The translations under genes were made by a program, and so were the position numbers. A stretch of DNA of 64,000 nucleotides from Ignatzschineria sp. F8392 (lineage in GTDB: Bacteria; Pseudomonadota; Gammaproteobacteria; Cardiobacteriales; Wohlfahrtiimonadaceae): NCBI RefSeq assembly GCF_002252045.1, contig NZ_NEFF01000004.1:1-64000 (forward strand). Reading direction: 5' to 3'. A model generated the notes under the pieces. It was not told the DNA's origin. It saw only the letters and a list, made by a program, of their open reading frames with translations, and did not search any database. This document shows, one piece after another, positions 1-8,868 of the stretch (positions are counted from its first letter, which is position 1; each line of letters starts with the position of its first letter).

Positions 1-1
1 C

Positions 2-100
2 AGTAGACCTCGAAAACGCTTTAATTTTAGGTCGCCTATCGAAGTTATTACAGAACTATTTCACAAGGAATATGAAGCTACTCAGATGACTAAACATTAA
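2..100 (+). CDS. IS30-family transposase, C-terminal fragment (cut by window edge)
   Basis: The reading frame is open from the first full codon to the TAA at 98-100. Its 32 residues begin SRPRKRFNFRSPIEVI, matching the very end of IS30-family transposases, where an asparagine/arginine-rich NNRPRKRL-type motif is followed by a TP-EV segment. In that family this lies just after the DDE catalytic core, so the enzyme itself is outside the window. Whether the full element is intact cannot be judged here. It is the only transposon-derived sequence I see in the window. Confidence 0.75.
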   Translation, partial: SRPRKRFNFRSPIEVITELFHKEYEATQMTKH

Positions 101-128
101 CTGTTGCGTTAGGAATTAGAATTCAAGT
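101..128 (+). repeat. Putative right terminal inverted repeat of the IS30 element
   Basis: Directly after the transposase stop comes CTGTTGCGTTAGGAATTAGA and then ATTCAAG. IS30-family ends commonly carry TGTTGC near the tip and a TTGAA/TTCAAG core, so this fits as the terminal repeat. The left copy is outside the window, so pairing cannot be tested. Confidence 0.45.
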
Positions 129-426
129 AACAATAATAACCAATAAACGTTAATTATTATTAATAAATATAATGTATATATCAATGGGTATTGATGAATC
201 ATTTTGAGATATCTGCTTTGATAGAGCGCTACTATATCCATTATATCTTAATACTGATATCACAATGCTGGTTCTCAACAGGATTCCCCTGATATGCAGG
301 TTTGTGTGGTAGCATTGTGGAGTAGTAACGATGAGATAACCGATAATAGCATCAATCGATGATGCGTTATGGTACGGATCAATCTTATCACTTAGGTATC
401 GCGCAAAAATTGAGAAGGAGATTAAT
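129..426. other. Non-coding gap between IS30 end and first gene
   Basis: AT-rich DNA with no convincing coding sequence on either strand. The segment GAGAAGGAG at 413-421 is the ribosome binding site of the following gene. I see no terminator or operator that I can support. Confidence 0.5.
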
Positions 427-831
427 ATGAGGGTCGAAAAAGTTGGGAAGAGAAAGGTGCGTTGGGGGAAATTCTTAATTGTGAGCACATTATTGGGGTT
501 AACTCAGCTACCAACATTCGCCTCAAATTATCTCTTTGTGCAAGATGCTCGATACTATATTGGCGATGAGAAGCGTGTTTGTGGCTTAATCACAGGTTTT
601 AAGAGTGAAAATAATCAATTAGAGATTCTTTTTGAACAGCGGAAGGGGAAACCACAATTTATTGTGGAAGTAGGAAACTTAAAGAAGAAGATTGCGGTGG
701 AAGATATTGAAGCGCTTCAGCATCACTTGGGAGCAGAAGCCTGTATCTTTGGCACAATTAAAGAGAGAGAAGGGATACCGATGATCAGTACCCCTTCATT
801 TGAGTCGTTAGAGATTATTCGATACCTTTAA
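427..831 (+). CDS. Small exported protein of unknown function
   Basis: I do not recognise the family. The 134-residue product starts with a basic stretch (MRVEKVGKRKVRWGK), a hydrophobic segment at about 16-28 and a likely signal-peptidase site after FAS near residue 33, so a periplasmic location is expected. The mature part is about 100 residues with two cysteines (VCGLITGF near 53, EACIFG near 105) that could form a disulfide. Alternating beta-like stretches (QLEILFEQ, QFIVEVGNL) suggest a small beta-barrel, but this is only an impression. The start has a strong GAGAAGGAG site 5 nt upstream. It converges on the next gene with only 14 nt between stops. Confidence 0.7.
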   Translation: MRVEKVGKRKVRWGKFLIVSTLLGLTQLPTFASNYLFVQDARYYIGDEKRVCGLITGFKSENNQLEILFEQRKGKPQFIVEVGNLKKKIAVEDIEALQHHLGAEACIFGTIKEREGIPMISTPSFESLEIIRYL

Positions 832-845
832 CCATTTTTACCTAT

Positions 846-1481
846 TTAGCGGCGACAGCTATGAACAGCTCGATACTCCTCTTTGAGCTTTGGCGTTAAG
901 ATCGTTAAGGTGCCGGTTTGTGCTTTGACAAAGTTATCTTCATATACCTCATCAACTTCAAGTGTCATTAAGACATTATTATCTGTATTACTCCAGATAT
1001 AGAGATGTTCAGGCTCAAAATGGGTTCTCTCTAACTTGATCGGCATATTTTTTAATTTAATTACCATCTCTTCATCATTTGAGAGATTCCCTAAAGCAAG
1101 CTCTACTTTTTCTGGATTTTTAAGAGGGAAGGGTTGTGAAAGCGAGATATCACAACGATAGACAAGTTTTTTAAGCTCTATTTGGGGACGCGCATTTTCT
1201 TTTTCTGTCTCGGCATTATTTGTATTTTGATTATCTACTATCGCTGATTGTTCCTGCTCTTTAAGATTATCTTGGTGAGCCTCTACCGTTGCTGGCGCCT
1301 CTTTCTCTGATGAGGCACTCTTGTCAGACTCAGAATCCTCCTTTTTCAGCTCAAATCCTAATGTTTCAGCATACTCTTGATCACTCATTGAGGGGGTCGT
1401 TAATGCCGGCATTTTGGCGGTCGCTAATTGAGCTGATCCTAAAATAAGGGCGATGGAGAGTGTCAAAAAGGTTCTTTTCAT
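846..1481 (-). CDS. Exported protein with acidic low-complexity linker, function unknown
   Basis: The 211-residue product has a clear signal peptide (MKRTFLTLSIALILGSAQLA, cleavage expected after ATA near residue 22). Residues about 45-95 are a charged Glu/Ser/Asn/Gln linker without predicted fold. A C-terminal domain of about 110 residues follows, with a cysteine near 109 (VYRCDISLSQPF) and one near the end (AVHSCRR) that may pair. The domain reads as alternating beta strands. I recognise no family. It stands alone and converges with the upstream small gene. A periplasmic role is inferred only from the signal peptide. Confidence 0.7.
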   Translation of the reverse strand: MKRTFLTLSIALILGSAQLATAKMPALTTPSMSDQEYAETLGFELKKEDSESDKSASSEKEAPATVEAHQDNLKEQEQSAIVDNQNTNNAETEKENARPQIELKKLVYRCDISLSQPFPLKNPEKVELALGNLSNDEEMVIKLKNMPIKLERTHFEPEHLYIWSNTDNNVLMTLEVDEVYEDNFVKAQTGTLTILTPKLKEEYRAVHSCRR

Positions 1482-1823
1482 CGATTCTATTCCTTGAGAA
1501 TATAGAGTTTGGTAAGTTCAATTTTATCACAATCGTTAGAAAATTGAGTAGACAGATAATCTTGTGAGAGGCGTCGATATTATTGAATCACTATCGATTA
1601 TGATTGATATCAAATTACTTTTTATTTAGCTTTATTCTATTTGTCTCTGTTGTTGATTTATAAAGGAGATCTGTCTTTAATATTTTGTAATATCGCTATT
1701 TCTAATACTCAATAAAAAAGTCACTAAGAGTGTTAATTCCTAGTGACTCCATTTTCTGTTTTTTTTACTTTCCTATTTTTTAAAATGAGTGATGAATAGC
1801 AACTGCTATCGAATAGCGCTTAT
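1482..1823. other. Gap between exported protein and ABC transporter genes
   Basis: No coding sequence is visible. It contains the upstream region of the leftward exported-protein gene and, at 1714-1748, the terminator of the leftward transporter operon. Confidence 0.5.
1714..1748 (-). terminator. Rho-independent terminator of the amino-acid ABC operon
   Basis: On the minus strand an AGTCACTA stem (1741-1748) pairs with TAGTGACT (1719-1726) and is followed by six T residues. It lies about 75 nt beyond the stop of the substrate-binding protein gene. Confidence 0.8.
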
Positions 1824-2663
1824 CTAGCGATTACTCTGGTCAATCACGATATTATCAGGATCTATTTTATCACCATAGAAGGGGCGTACAGCTTTATCAT
1901 AAGCTTGATGGAAAAATTCTTCTGCTTGAAGTGCTTCTATCTGCTCATTAACCCAATTGAGTAAGGTTTCATTTCCTCTCTTAATGGCTGGGGCAATAAC
2001 ATCTTCGGGTCCAATTTTCTGAATAGCGACAACAAATTCAGGATTATTATTCGCCCAAGCATAGAGTAGGGCATTATCATGCGCTAACCCTACAGCTCTA
2101 CCATCTCTTAATGCGGCAAAAGCTTCTGAGTTATGATCATATTTTTGCAGTTTTACTTGAGGATGATTTTTCTCAAAGTAAGTTTCTGCTGTTGTCCCCT
2201 TATTAACAATCACAGTTTTGCCATCTAATTGAGCAAGATCTGTAATAGGGGCTCCTTCAGGCGTTACCAGACCAATAGCGACTTTCATATAAGGTTCAGC
2301 AAAATCCACCTGTTTGCTACGCTCGGGGGTGACTGTAAAGTTCGCTAAGGTTAGATCCACCTTATTAGCATCTAAGACATTGATACGATTTTGAGCTTCA
2401 GTGAGAACAAAGGTGACGCTTTCTTCATTTCCAAAAAGGTTTTTTCCTAATGCTTTTGCTAGTTCGATATCGTAACCTTGGCTATTTCCTTCGCGATCGA
2501 CGTAGCCAAAAGGGGGCTTATCGCTGAATACTGCGACACGTAACTTTCCACTCTCCTTTACCTTTTCTAGGCTGTGATCTGTCTCTGTTGCAAATGAGAG
2601 GCTTGTAAAAAGGGTTGAGATACCAAAGAAGGCAATGCTAAGTGTTTTAGATAATCCATTCAT
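1824..2663 (-). CDS. Amino-acid ABC transporter, periplasmic substrate-binding protein (PEB1-like)
   Basis: A 279-residue family 3 solute-binding protein that delivers a polar amino acid to the membrane complex encoded upstream. A signal peptide covers residues 1-25 (ends SLSFA, no lipobox Cys). The mature protein opens with the typical SGKLRVAVFSDKPPFGYVD strand and has the family motif around GYDIELAKALGKNLFG. The segments KGTTAETYF, AHDNALLYAW and FFHQAYDKAVRPFYGDKI closely follow the Campylobacter PEB1 aspartate/glutamate-binding protein as I remember it, so an acidic amino acid is the best guess. Gene order on the minus strand is permease, permease, ATPase, binding protein, and a terminator follows. 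Confidence 0.9.
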   Translation of the reverse strand: MNGLSKTLSIAFFGISTLFTSLSFATETDHSLEKVKESGKLRVAVFSDKPPFGYVDREGNSQGYDIELAKALGKNLFGNEESVTFVLTEAQNRINVLDANKVDLTLANFTVTPERSKQVDFAEPYMKVAIGLVTPEGAPITDLAQLDGKTVIVNKGTTAETYFEKNHPQVKLQKYDHNSEAFAALRDGRAVGLAHDNALLYAWANNNPEFVVAIQKIGPEDVIAPAIKRGNETLLNWVNEQIEALQAEEFFHQAYDKAVRPFYGDKIDPDNIVIDQSNR

Positions 2664-2834
2664 ATTTAACTCCTTGATTAATTAATAATGGTCAATAACT
2701 GTCAATAGTTATTGGTAGGTTGATAGATATTGATTGATAAATACTGATAGTTATCGGTTGTTATTTGTAGTTGTTAATAGGGTTCAATAGATAAGATCGA
2801 ATCTGCATATCATGGGTTTATTGATTTAAGATTT

Positions 2835-3569
2835 TTAAAAGTCAAAAACCGTTAAAAATTGCTGGGCTCGTTGAGTTTTGGGCTTGTTAAAAAAGATTTC
2901 AGGGTCTGTAATCTCTAAGATAGAACCCGCTTCCATAAAGATAATTTTGTCAGCAACCTTTTGTGCAAAATTGAGCTCATGGGTCACAATTAGCATTGTC
3001 ATCCCACTGGCGGCTAACTCTAAAATAACCTCTAAAACTTCTCTGACCATTTCAGGATCAAGCGATGCTGTTACCTCATCAAAGAGCATAATTTGAGGAT
3101 TCATCGCTAAAGCTCTAACAATTGCAATACGCTGCTTCTGTCCGCCGGATAACTCTCGTGGATAGGCATTTTTTCGATCGAGTAGACCCACCCGAGTTAA
3201 GAGCTGATCTATCTGCTTTAATGCTTCATTTCGTCTTCTCTTTTCTACTTTTAAGGGACCTAATAAAAGATTGTCCAGAACAGTCATATTGGGGAAGAGA
3301 TCGTAGCTTTGAAATACCATTCCGATTTTGCTTCTCACCGCTGTCCAATCCGTTTTTGGGTGATTTAATTCGCTATTTTCAAATAAGATTGATCCTGAAT
3401 CGATTTTTTCTAATCCATTGATTGTTCTGAGTAGTGTCGATTTACCACATCCTGAAGGACCAAGAATAACGATCACTTCACCCTTTTTTACTTGCAGGTT
3501 GATATCTTTGAGAACCTCTTTTTGAGCAAAAGATTTATAAAGATCTGAAATTTGTAATAGGGTGGTCAT
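2835..3569 (-). CDS. Amino-acid ABC transporter ATPase (GlnQ-type)
   Basis: The 244-residue cytoplasmic ATPase powers the two permeases encoded just upstream. Walker A is GPSGCGKST at 37-45, the Q-loop is near VFQSYD at 86, the signature is LSGGQKQR at 140-147, Walker B is MLFDEVTASLD at 161-171 and the switch histidine lies in VTHEL near 195. All catalytic residues are present. In the D-loop neighbourhood DEVTASLD has Val where most relatives have Pro, a common variant. Length is normal for the polar amino-acid uptake family. It sits about 170 nt upstream of the binding-protein gene and 100 nt downstream of the second permease. Confidence 0.93.
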   Translation of the reverse strand: MTTLLQISDLYKSFAQKEVLKDINLQVKKGEVIVILGPSGCGKSTLLRTINGLEKIDSGSILFENSELNHPKTDWTAVRSKIGMVFQSYDLFPNMTVLDNLLLGPLKVEKRRRNEALKQIDQLLTRVGLLDRKNAYPRELSGGQKQRIAIVRALAMNPQIMLFDEVTASLDPEMVREVLEVILELAASGMTMLIVTHELNFAQKVADKIIFMEAGSILEITDPEIFFNKPKTQRAQQFLTVFDF

Positions 3570-3671
3570 GATAAGGATATCTCTTTAGGGCTATCTAGAA
3601 ATAGGGGAAATATTGGGGTTTATGAATATTGAAGTTTATGCGTATTGCTCTATACATCGTTCTATACGTTA

Positions 3672-4343
3672 CTAAGTACGTCGACTATAGTAAGTCGCTA
3701 ATTTAGAGATGGGGTAACAGATCGCAAAGAAGAGCAATAAAATTAATCCATAGATCCAAAAGGGTGCTAACGGATTATTCATCATCGCGGCATACTCTAT
3801 AATCTCTTTACCCACCTTAGTGACATCTTGCACACCAATCAGCACAAGCAGAGAGGTTGTCATAATAATTCTTGCGGTAAGGTTTAAGGCGGGACCTACC
3901 GCATTTCGTAAAGCTTGGGGTAGCAAGACATAGTAGAAAATTTGACGAGTATTTAAGCCGATTGCCGTAGCAGATTCACGCTGATGCTTTGGAAGGGAGA
4001 GAATCGCACTGCGAATAATATCGCTCATCTCTGCAGCTCCCCAAAAGGTAAAGGCGATCACCCCTACGGTTCGGCCATTAAGATCGATCGGGATAACGGT
4101 TGGCAAAATATAGTAAAGCAAGTAGAGCAGCACTAAAGTCGGTAAAACCCTGACGATCTCTAAATAGATTTTGCAAGGAATCCGTACTGCTAGATGTTGA
4201 GATGTACGAATAATGCCGATTAAAGTTCCTAAGATCCAAGTGAGGAGAATCGCGATAAATGCCACTTCTAATGTAAAATAGAAGCCTGTTGCCAAACGCT
4301 TTATCGTAATCCAATCTAAAATATCAAGCCCCAAATTCTGCAT
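3672..4343 (-). CDS. Amino-acid ABC transporter permease (second subunit)
   Basis: Inner-membrane permease of the polar amino-acid (HisMQ-type) family, 223 residues from the chosen start MQNLGLDILDW. A longer frame begins further upstream, but the start at 4343 has an AAGGAGA site about 5 nt before it and overlaps the preceding permease gene by only 20 nt, typical of translational coupling. Several hydrophobic helices are visible. The cytoplasmic coupling loop appears as SATAIGLNTRQIFYYVLLPQ near 150, the EAA-type motif that contacts the ATPase. It forms a heterodimer with the upstream permease. Confidence 0.9.
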   Translation of the reverse strand: MQNLGLDILDWITIKRLATGFYFTLEVAFIAILLTWILGTLIGIIRTSQHLAVRIPCKIYLEIVRVLPTLVLLYLLYYILPTVIPIDLNGRTVGVIAFTFWGAAEMSDIIRSAILSLPKHQRESATAIGLNTRQIFYYVLLPQALRNAVGPALNLTARIIMTTSLLVLIGVQDVTKVGKEIIEYAAMMNNPLAPFWIYGLILLLFFAICYPISKLATYYSRRT

Positions 4344-4983
4344 AGCGCAATCTCCTTTCAAGTTGTGAGAGAAGAAGGGTAAAAGGAATAATGACGATGG
4401 CATACGCGACGACTAAGAGGGTAAGATTCTCATTGGTGTGACCAACATTGCTAATTAAGTTGATTACTACAGTTGTGATGTCGGTTCCGGCAATGGCTGT
4501 AAAGACAGAAGTCTCCTTAAAAAGAAAGATTGCATTTGCACCAAGCGCAGGAATGCTATATGAAAGTGCTTGAGGAATGACAATATAACGTGCTATCTGA
4601 AGGCGATTGAGACCTATTGCTTTGCCACTTTCTAATTGTGAAGAAGCGATCTGTGCGATCCCGCCTTTAAAGGCCTCAGCCATATATGCGGCACCTAATA
4701 GTGATAGACCTAGAAGCGCTGTTGTCTCAAAGCTCAGTAGTATGCCAAACATTCTTGGTAATCCAAAGTAGAGAAAAAAGAGGTGTAAAAGGAGTGGGGT
4801 ATTGCGGAAAAATGCTACAAATGCATTACTAATGGGCGCTAATAGAGGGATCTTGAAAAAGATTGTTAAGCTTATTATTAATCCCAATATTAATGCATTC
4901 AGAATCCCTAAAAAGGAGATTTTTAGGGTTAACCAGAAAGCGGACTCCAAAAGCGGAAAGATTTCTTGTAAGTATTGCAACAT
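4324..4983 (-). CDS. Amino-acid ABC transporter permease (first subunit)
   Basis: First gene of the operon, a 219-residue inner-membrane permease of the HisMQ/GlnP type. Hydrophobic helices begin at about residue 18. The segment FFRNTPLLLHLFFLYFGLP (about 59-77) is the conserved RNTP region of this family, and ESGKAIGLNRLQIARYIVIPQ is the coupling loop. It pairs with the next permease, whose start overlaps its end. The upstream 290 nt contain the operon promoter, but I cannot pick a clear -35/-10 pair or operator. Confidence 0.9.
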   Translation of the reverse strand: MLQYLQEIFPLLESAFWLTLKISFLGILNALILGLIISLTIFFKIPLLAPISNAFVAFFRNTPLLLHLFFLYFGLPRMFGILLSFETTALLGLSLLGAAYMAEAFKGGIAQIASSQLESGKAIGLNRLQIARYIVIPQALSYSIPALGANAIFLFKETSVFTAIAGTDITTVVINLISNVGHTNENLTLLVVAYAIVIIPFTLLLSQLERRLRYAEFGA

Positions 4984-5274
4984 GGCGATAAATTCTGGTT
5001 ACTCCCTGAGGTAGATATTGAATAGGTATTGAGTATATCTTGACTAGAGTGAGCGATAGATAAGGGAATTATTGAATGAAAATAGTTTCTGGCTGAAAAA
5101 TTTTACGGATGATTTTTATTATTTTTCAGTACCAACTTATCCATCTAAACTAGTCATATATGTTTTGTCTTGATGAGTGTTGAGATTAGAGTAAAATTTT
5201 CACTTCGTCAATCTATTTACCAATAATATTGAGTAGTACTTCTATTTAAAGATCTTTTTTGGGAGAGATGGTGC

Positions 5275-5790
5275 CTATTTTCTGCTGATAAATGCTCTTG
5301 CAAATGCATCTAATGACCAACCGATCATGCCGATGAGTAAAATAGCGGCCATCAGCTCTGAGTAGGCTAAGCGATCACGGGTATCTAAAATAAAGTAGCC
5401 AAGACCTTCGTTGACACCTAACATTTCACAAGGAACAAGAACAATCCAGACAACCCCTATTGCCAAACGTAAGCCATTTCCGATAGATTGAAAAATAGCA
5501 GGAAAGATGATGTTTTTTAACATCTCATACTTTGTCGCTGCGAGAGAATTACCCAATTGTAACCAAGAGGGATCAATGCTTTTGACCCCAGATATTGTGC
5601 TGAAAATAATGGGCCAAATAGCAGAAAAGGTTAAAAGAAAATAGATAGGGGCGTTACCAATACCAAGAAGCATCACAACGATCGGCATCCAGGATAGGGG
5701 AGAAATCATACGCAGTAATTGGAAGGGCGCACTACTAAGTGATTCCAATAATCGAGAATGTCCTAAAATAATTCCGATAGGTATTTTTCT
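5275..5790 (-). pseudogene. Remnant of SsuC/TauC-like sulfonate ABC permease (C-terminal two thirds)
   Basis: From about IPIGIILGHSRLLESL onward the frame matches sulfonate/nitrate/taurine-type permeases: PLSWMPIVVMLLGIGNAP, then a coupling loop (LQLGNSLAATKYEMLKNIIF) and C-terminal helices ending AFISRK. The N-terminal helices are missing. Upstream the frame (MWCNSFLC and on) is merely the shadow of the acyl-CoA dehydrogenase fragment read out of frame. The intact gene would have needed about 60-80 more residues. Without its own start or membrane entry segment it is very unlikely to work. It is joined head-on to the fragment described next. Confidence 0.75.
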
Positions 5791-6080
5791 CGTACAGCTG
5801 GGCGAGAGGTATTGTAAAGATACCAAGCACATGCACTTTGGCACCATACAGAGAAAGCTGTTGCACCACACTCTCTCCCGACAGCTTGAATAACTGCGAT
5901 CTGATTAGCTAATCCTGAATTTTCATCTTTTTGATCTGATAATGCTGAAAATCCACCTAATTTGCCAAGCTCCATTAAATAATCTTTGGGATATAAGCCC
6001 TCTTGATCGATCTTGGTTACAAGAGGACGCAAATTTTGCTGGGCATGAAGCTTAATTGTTTCTAGAAAAGGGGTACTCAT
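5763..6080 (-). pseudogene. Remnant of acyl-CoA dehydrogenase family enzyme (SfnB/DszC-like N-terminus)
   Basis: The ORF starts with a good AGAGG site and reads MSTPFLETIKLHAQQNL, then GLYPKDYLMELGKLGGFSAL, RECGATAFSVWCQSACAWYL and ends REKYLSELF. This is the N-terminal helical domain of flavin-dependent acyl-CoA dehydrogenase-like monooxygenases involved in sulfone or sulfonate desulfurisation. Only about 100 of the usual ~400 residues remain; the FAD-binding and catalytic domains are gone. A deletion near 5765-5790 joins it to the permease remnant, with the two true reading frames offset. Confidence 0.72.
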
Positions 6081-6165
6081 GATTTAACCTCTGCTATCTA
6101 CTTTTCAAGGGGAATATTTATGGGGTAATTAAGGGAATATTGACCTATTGCTACCAATCTTTTAA

Positions 6166-6203
6166 AACCAGGGATCTCTGAGATCTTCGATATCTCAGCA
6201 GAT
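6166..6203 (-). terminator. Possible terminator hairpin behind the AhpD-like remnant
   Basis: A long imperfect inverted repeat (GATCTCTGAGAT with ATCTCAGCAGATC) follows the stop of the leftward remnant. The T-run after it is weak, so this may be only a stable hairpin. Confidence 0.35.
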
Positions 6204-6205
6204 CT

Positions 6206-6606
6206 TTAGGCAAAAGGGAGTAGCTCTTGATTGATGCTATTTTGAGCAAGATTATTGGTGTAGTTGCAGAGTGTAGCTAGGGCAATTCCTAAGATAACTT
6301 CAACGGCCTGTTGTTCGTTATAACCTGCAGCAAAGAACTCTTGTAACGCTTCATCACTCACAGCCCCTTTATTGATCATGACGGCAATAGTGAAACGCGC
6401 AAGAGCATCTAATTTTTGATCTTCTTCTCGAAAGGGGGTAAGGGTTCGTATTGCTGTAAGAATCTCATCGCTAAAGAGTTTTTTTGCGACTGCAATTTTG
6501 GTATGACCTGCAACGCAAAAAGCACATTCATTAACTTAAGTTTTTTTGAGAGGGTTGTAATCTCATTCTTAAACCCCATTAAATGAGAGATTAAGTCAGA
6601 GCACAA
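6206..6606 (-). pseudogene. Frameshifted AhpD/carboxymuconolactone decarboxylase-like gene
   Basis: The minus strand from about 6520 down to the TAA at 6206-6208 encodes CAFCVAGHTKIAVAKKLF, LTPFREEDQKLDALARFT and a normal C-terminus ending QELLPFA. The CxxC plus downstream His is the peroxidatic motif of AhpD-like enzymes. In this frame a stop lies just upstream of the CxxC. The missing upstream part (MGFKNEITTLSKKL) continues in a neighbouring frame, so there is a frameshift near an A-run at about 6540-6547. The first ~40 family residues also appear to be gone. AhpD-like genes often accompany sulfonate-use clusters, which fits the neighbouring remnants. Confidence 0.7.
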
Positions 6607-6624
6607 ACAGAAGGAATATAGAAC

Positions 6625-7641
6625 ATGAAACCACGTCTTTTGATATCTGAAAGCGTCAATCCACTCTTTAATTTAGCGGTTGAAGATGCGATCTTTCAGA
6701 CGATGGATGCTTCGCAACAGGTTCTCTTTTTATGGCGTAATGATCAGACCGTTGTGATTGGTCGTGGACAAAATCCTTGGAAAGAGTGTAACACCCAAAA
6801 AATGGAGGAAGATGGTATCACATTAGCGCGAAGAAGCAGTGGCGGAGGTGCTGTCTATCATGATTTAGGAAATACCAATTTCACCTTTATGGCCGGCAAG
6901 CCTGGCTATGATAAGGAGAGTTCAACGACTCTGATTTTAGAGGCGCTCCATACGCTTGGAATTGAAGCTCAGAGCTCTGGGCGTAATGATATTATTGTTG
7001 AGCAAGATGGCGAGATAAGAAAGATTTCTGGATCGGCTTACCGGGAGACTAAAGATCGTGGCTTCCATCATGGGACGCTCCTTATCGATGTCGATTTTGG
7101 TCGATTGAGCCGTTATCTCAATCCTGATCCTAAAAAGCTACAGGCGAAAGGGATCAGCTCTGTGCGTTCACGCGTTGCCAATTTAGTAGAATTTAAGCCC
7201 GAATTGAATCATGAAGTGATCTGCCGTGCGATCGAGGCACAATTTAGGAAGAAATTTGGGGAGATCGAGGCGATTGAATATATCTCAGAGGAGAATCCCC
7301 CCCAGATTCCCGGGTTTGAAGCGATCTATGAGAAGCAGAAGAGTTGGGATTGGAACTTTGGTCAAGCACTTCATTTCTCCCATCTTCTTGATGAGCGTTT
7401 TCCGTGGGGTGGTGTCGAGATTCATCTCGATATTCCTAGAGGCGGGCGAATCGAACAGGCGAAAATTTTCACAGATAGCCTCTTTGTCGAGCCATTTGAG
7501 CGCTTAGCAATAGCATTGGTGGGAGTGCGCTATCATGGAGATGAGATTGCTACCCAATTGGCCAATATTGGAGAGCAATATCCCCAATTTAGAGAAGAGT
7601 GGCAACAGTTTAGTGACTGGTTTATTGCTGCAATTAGATAA
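6625..7641 (+). CDS. lplA: Lipoate-protein ligase A
   Basis: Activates free lipoate with ATP and attaches it to lysines of the lipoyl domains of 2-oxoacid dehydrogenases and the glycine cleavage H protein. At 338 residues it has the length of E. coli LplA. Visible motifs are ARRSSGGGAVYHDLGNTNFTF (about 71-91), the RNDI segment near 126 and the lipoate-lysine contact region RKISGSAYRE near 137. A C-terminal accessory domain is present. The ATG has an AGAAGGAA site. The gene starts only 19 nt from the divergent AhpD-like remnant, so its promoter lies inside that decayed gene. Confidence 0.95.
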   Translation: MKPRLLISESVNPLFNLAVEDAIFQTMDASQQVLFLWRNDQTVVIGRGQNPWKECNTQKMEEDGITLARRSSGGGAVYHDLGNTNFTFMAGKPGYDKESSTTLILEALHTLGIEAQSSGRNDIIVEQDGEIRKISGSAYRETKDRGFHHGTLLIDVDFGRLSRYLNPDPKKLQAKGISSVRSRVANLVEFKPELNHEVICRAIEAQFRKKFGEIEAIEYISEENPPQIPGFEAIYEKQKSWDWNFGQALHFSHLLDERFPWGGVEIHLDIPRGGRIEQAKIFTDSLFVEPFERLAIALVGVRYHGDEIATQLANIGEQYPQFREEWQQFSDWFIAAIR

Positions 7642-7657
7642 AGAGAGAGGAGAGACT

Positions 7658-8593
7658 ATGAAAGAGATTAATAAGCGTAATAAGGCGTTATTAGGGGTTT
7701 ATCATGCGCCAGCAGCTCATTGGGTGGGAGATGCATTTCATGTTCGCTCTCTCTTTACCTATAACAATCATGGACGTTATCTTAATCCTTTTTTGCTCTT
7801 AGATCGTGCGGGGCCAACAAAATTTGAAGCTAGCGATAAGATCCGTGGTGTCGGCTCTCATCCCCATCGAGGCTTTGAGACAGTGACACTCGTCTATGAA
7901 GGAGTGGTTGCTCATCGTGATTCTACTGGAGAGGGCGGAACGATAGGTGCCGGTGATGTTCAGTGGATGACGGCAGCACGAGGTATCCTCCATGAAGAGA
8001 TGCTTTCAGAGTCCTTCTCTCAGAAAGGAGGCGTACTCGATATGGTGCAGCTTTGGGTCAATCTGCCTGCGGAAAAAAAGATGGATTCTCCCCGATATCA
8101 GCAGATTATCGCTACAGATATCCCTCAATTTTCAGTTGTAGAAGGGGGGTTGATGCGGATTATTGCTGGCCAATACCCACCTAATCTATTCGACGATTCT
8201 ATTGAGAATAGGGAGCAAGTGCCACAACAAGAGCCACAATATTATCAAGGTCCAGCTAATACGGCCACGCCGGTTGACCTATGGGATCTTGTATTGCAAA
8301 AAGGGGTAAAGGCAGAGATCCTCTTACCTGAAAATCGTTATGTTGGTATCGTTGTACTGAAGGGGGAAGTTCGCTGCAATGGGGAAGTTTTCAAAGAGAC
8401 TGATCTTGCAATATTAGAAAGAGAGGGCAATAAGACAACATTAGAGGCGATCAACGAATCGAGTATTCTAATTTTGAGTGGCGAGATAATTGATGAACCC
8501 GTTGTCGGACATGGCCCTTTTGTGATGAATACACGGGAAGAGATTAAGCAAGCATCTCTCGATTTTATGAGTGGGAAATTTGGCGAACTATAG
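7658..8593 (+). CDS. Pirin family protein
   Basis: A 311-residue bicupin. Pirins bind a metal (usually iron) in the N-terminal cupin; some act as quercetinases and many have no proven role. The metal ligands are visible in GSHPHRGFETVTLVYEGVVAHRDS and in the later ILHEE. A C-terminal cupin half ends HGPFVMNTREEI and the FMSGKFG tail typical of the family. The frame is open further upstream into lplA, but the ATG at 7658 has an AGAGAGGAGAG site and 16 nt separation from lplA, so I chose it. It is probably co-transcribed with lplA. Confidence 0.9.
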   Translation: MKEINKRNKALLGVYHAPAAHWVGDAFHVRSLFTYNNHGRYLNPFLLLDRAGPTKFEASDKIRGVGSHPHRGFETVTLVYEGVVAHRDSTGEGGTIGAGDVQWMTAARGILHEEMLSESFSQKGGVLDMVQLWVNLPAEKKMDSPRYQQIIATDIPQFSVVEGGLMRIIAGQYPPNLFDDSIENREQVPQQEPQYYQGPANTATPVDLWDLVLQKGVKAEILLPENRYVGIVVLKGEVRCNGEVFKETDLAILEREGNKTTLEAINESSILILSGEIIDEPVVGHGPFVMNTREEIKQASLDFMSGKFGEL

Positions 8594-8868
8594 AACCCTG
8601 CGCCATTATTAACGCTATTTCATTTTGTAAATAAGGTATAATAAATTATAGAAATATTTTATTTTTGTAATTAATAGTCAGTCAGTTAGTGACTATAAGT
8701 AAGTGATAAGTAATTGCAATAATTCGTTAGAATGAATTGTGAGAGTAGCTTGGAGCTGGAACTCAAATACTATTGTTGAGTCATTTTGGTTCGCTAGATT
8801 GAGATTTAAAGTTAAGGTTGAAATTATCAATAATTTTGTCAGTGATTCTATAAAATAGGAGATAAAAA

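Noticed and set aside
1..128. Complete insertion sequence or composite transposon
   Set aside because: Only the last 32 codons and one end are inside the window; no second IS copy or flanking target repeat can be paired.
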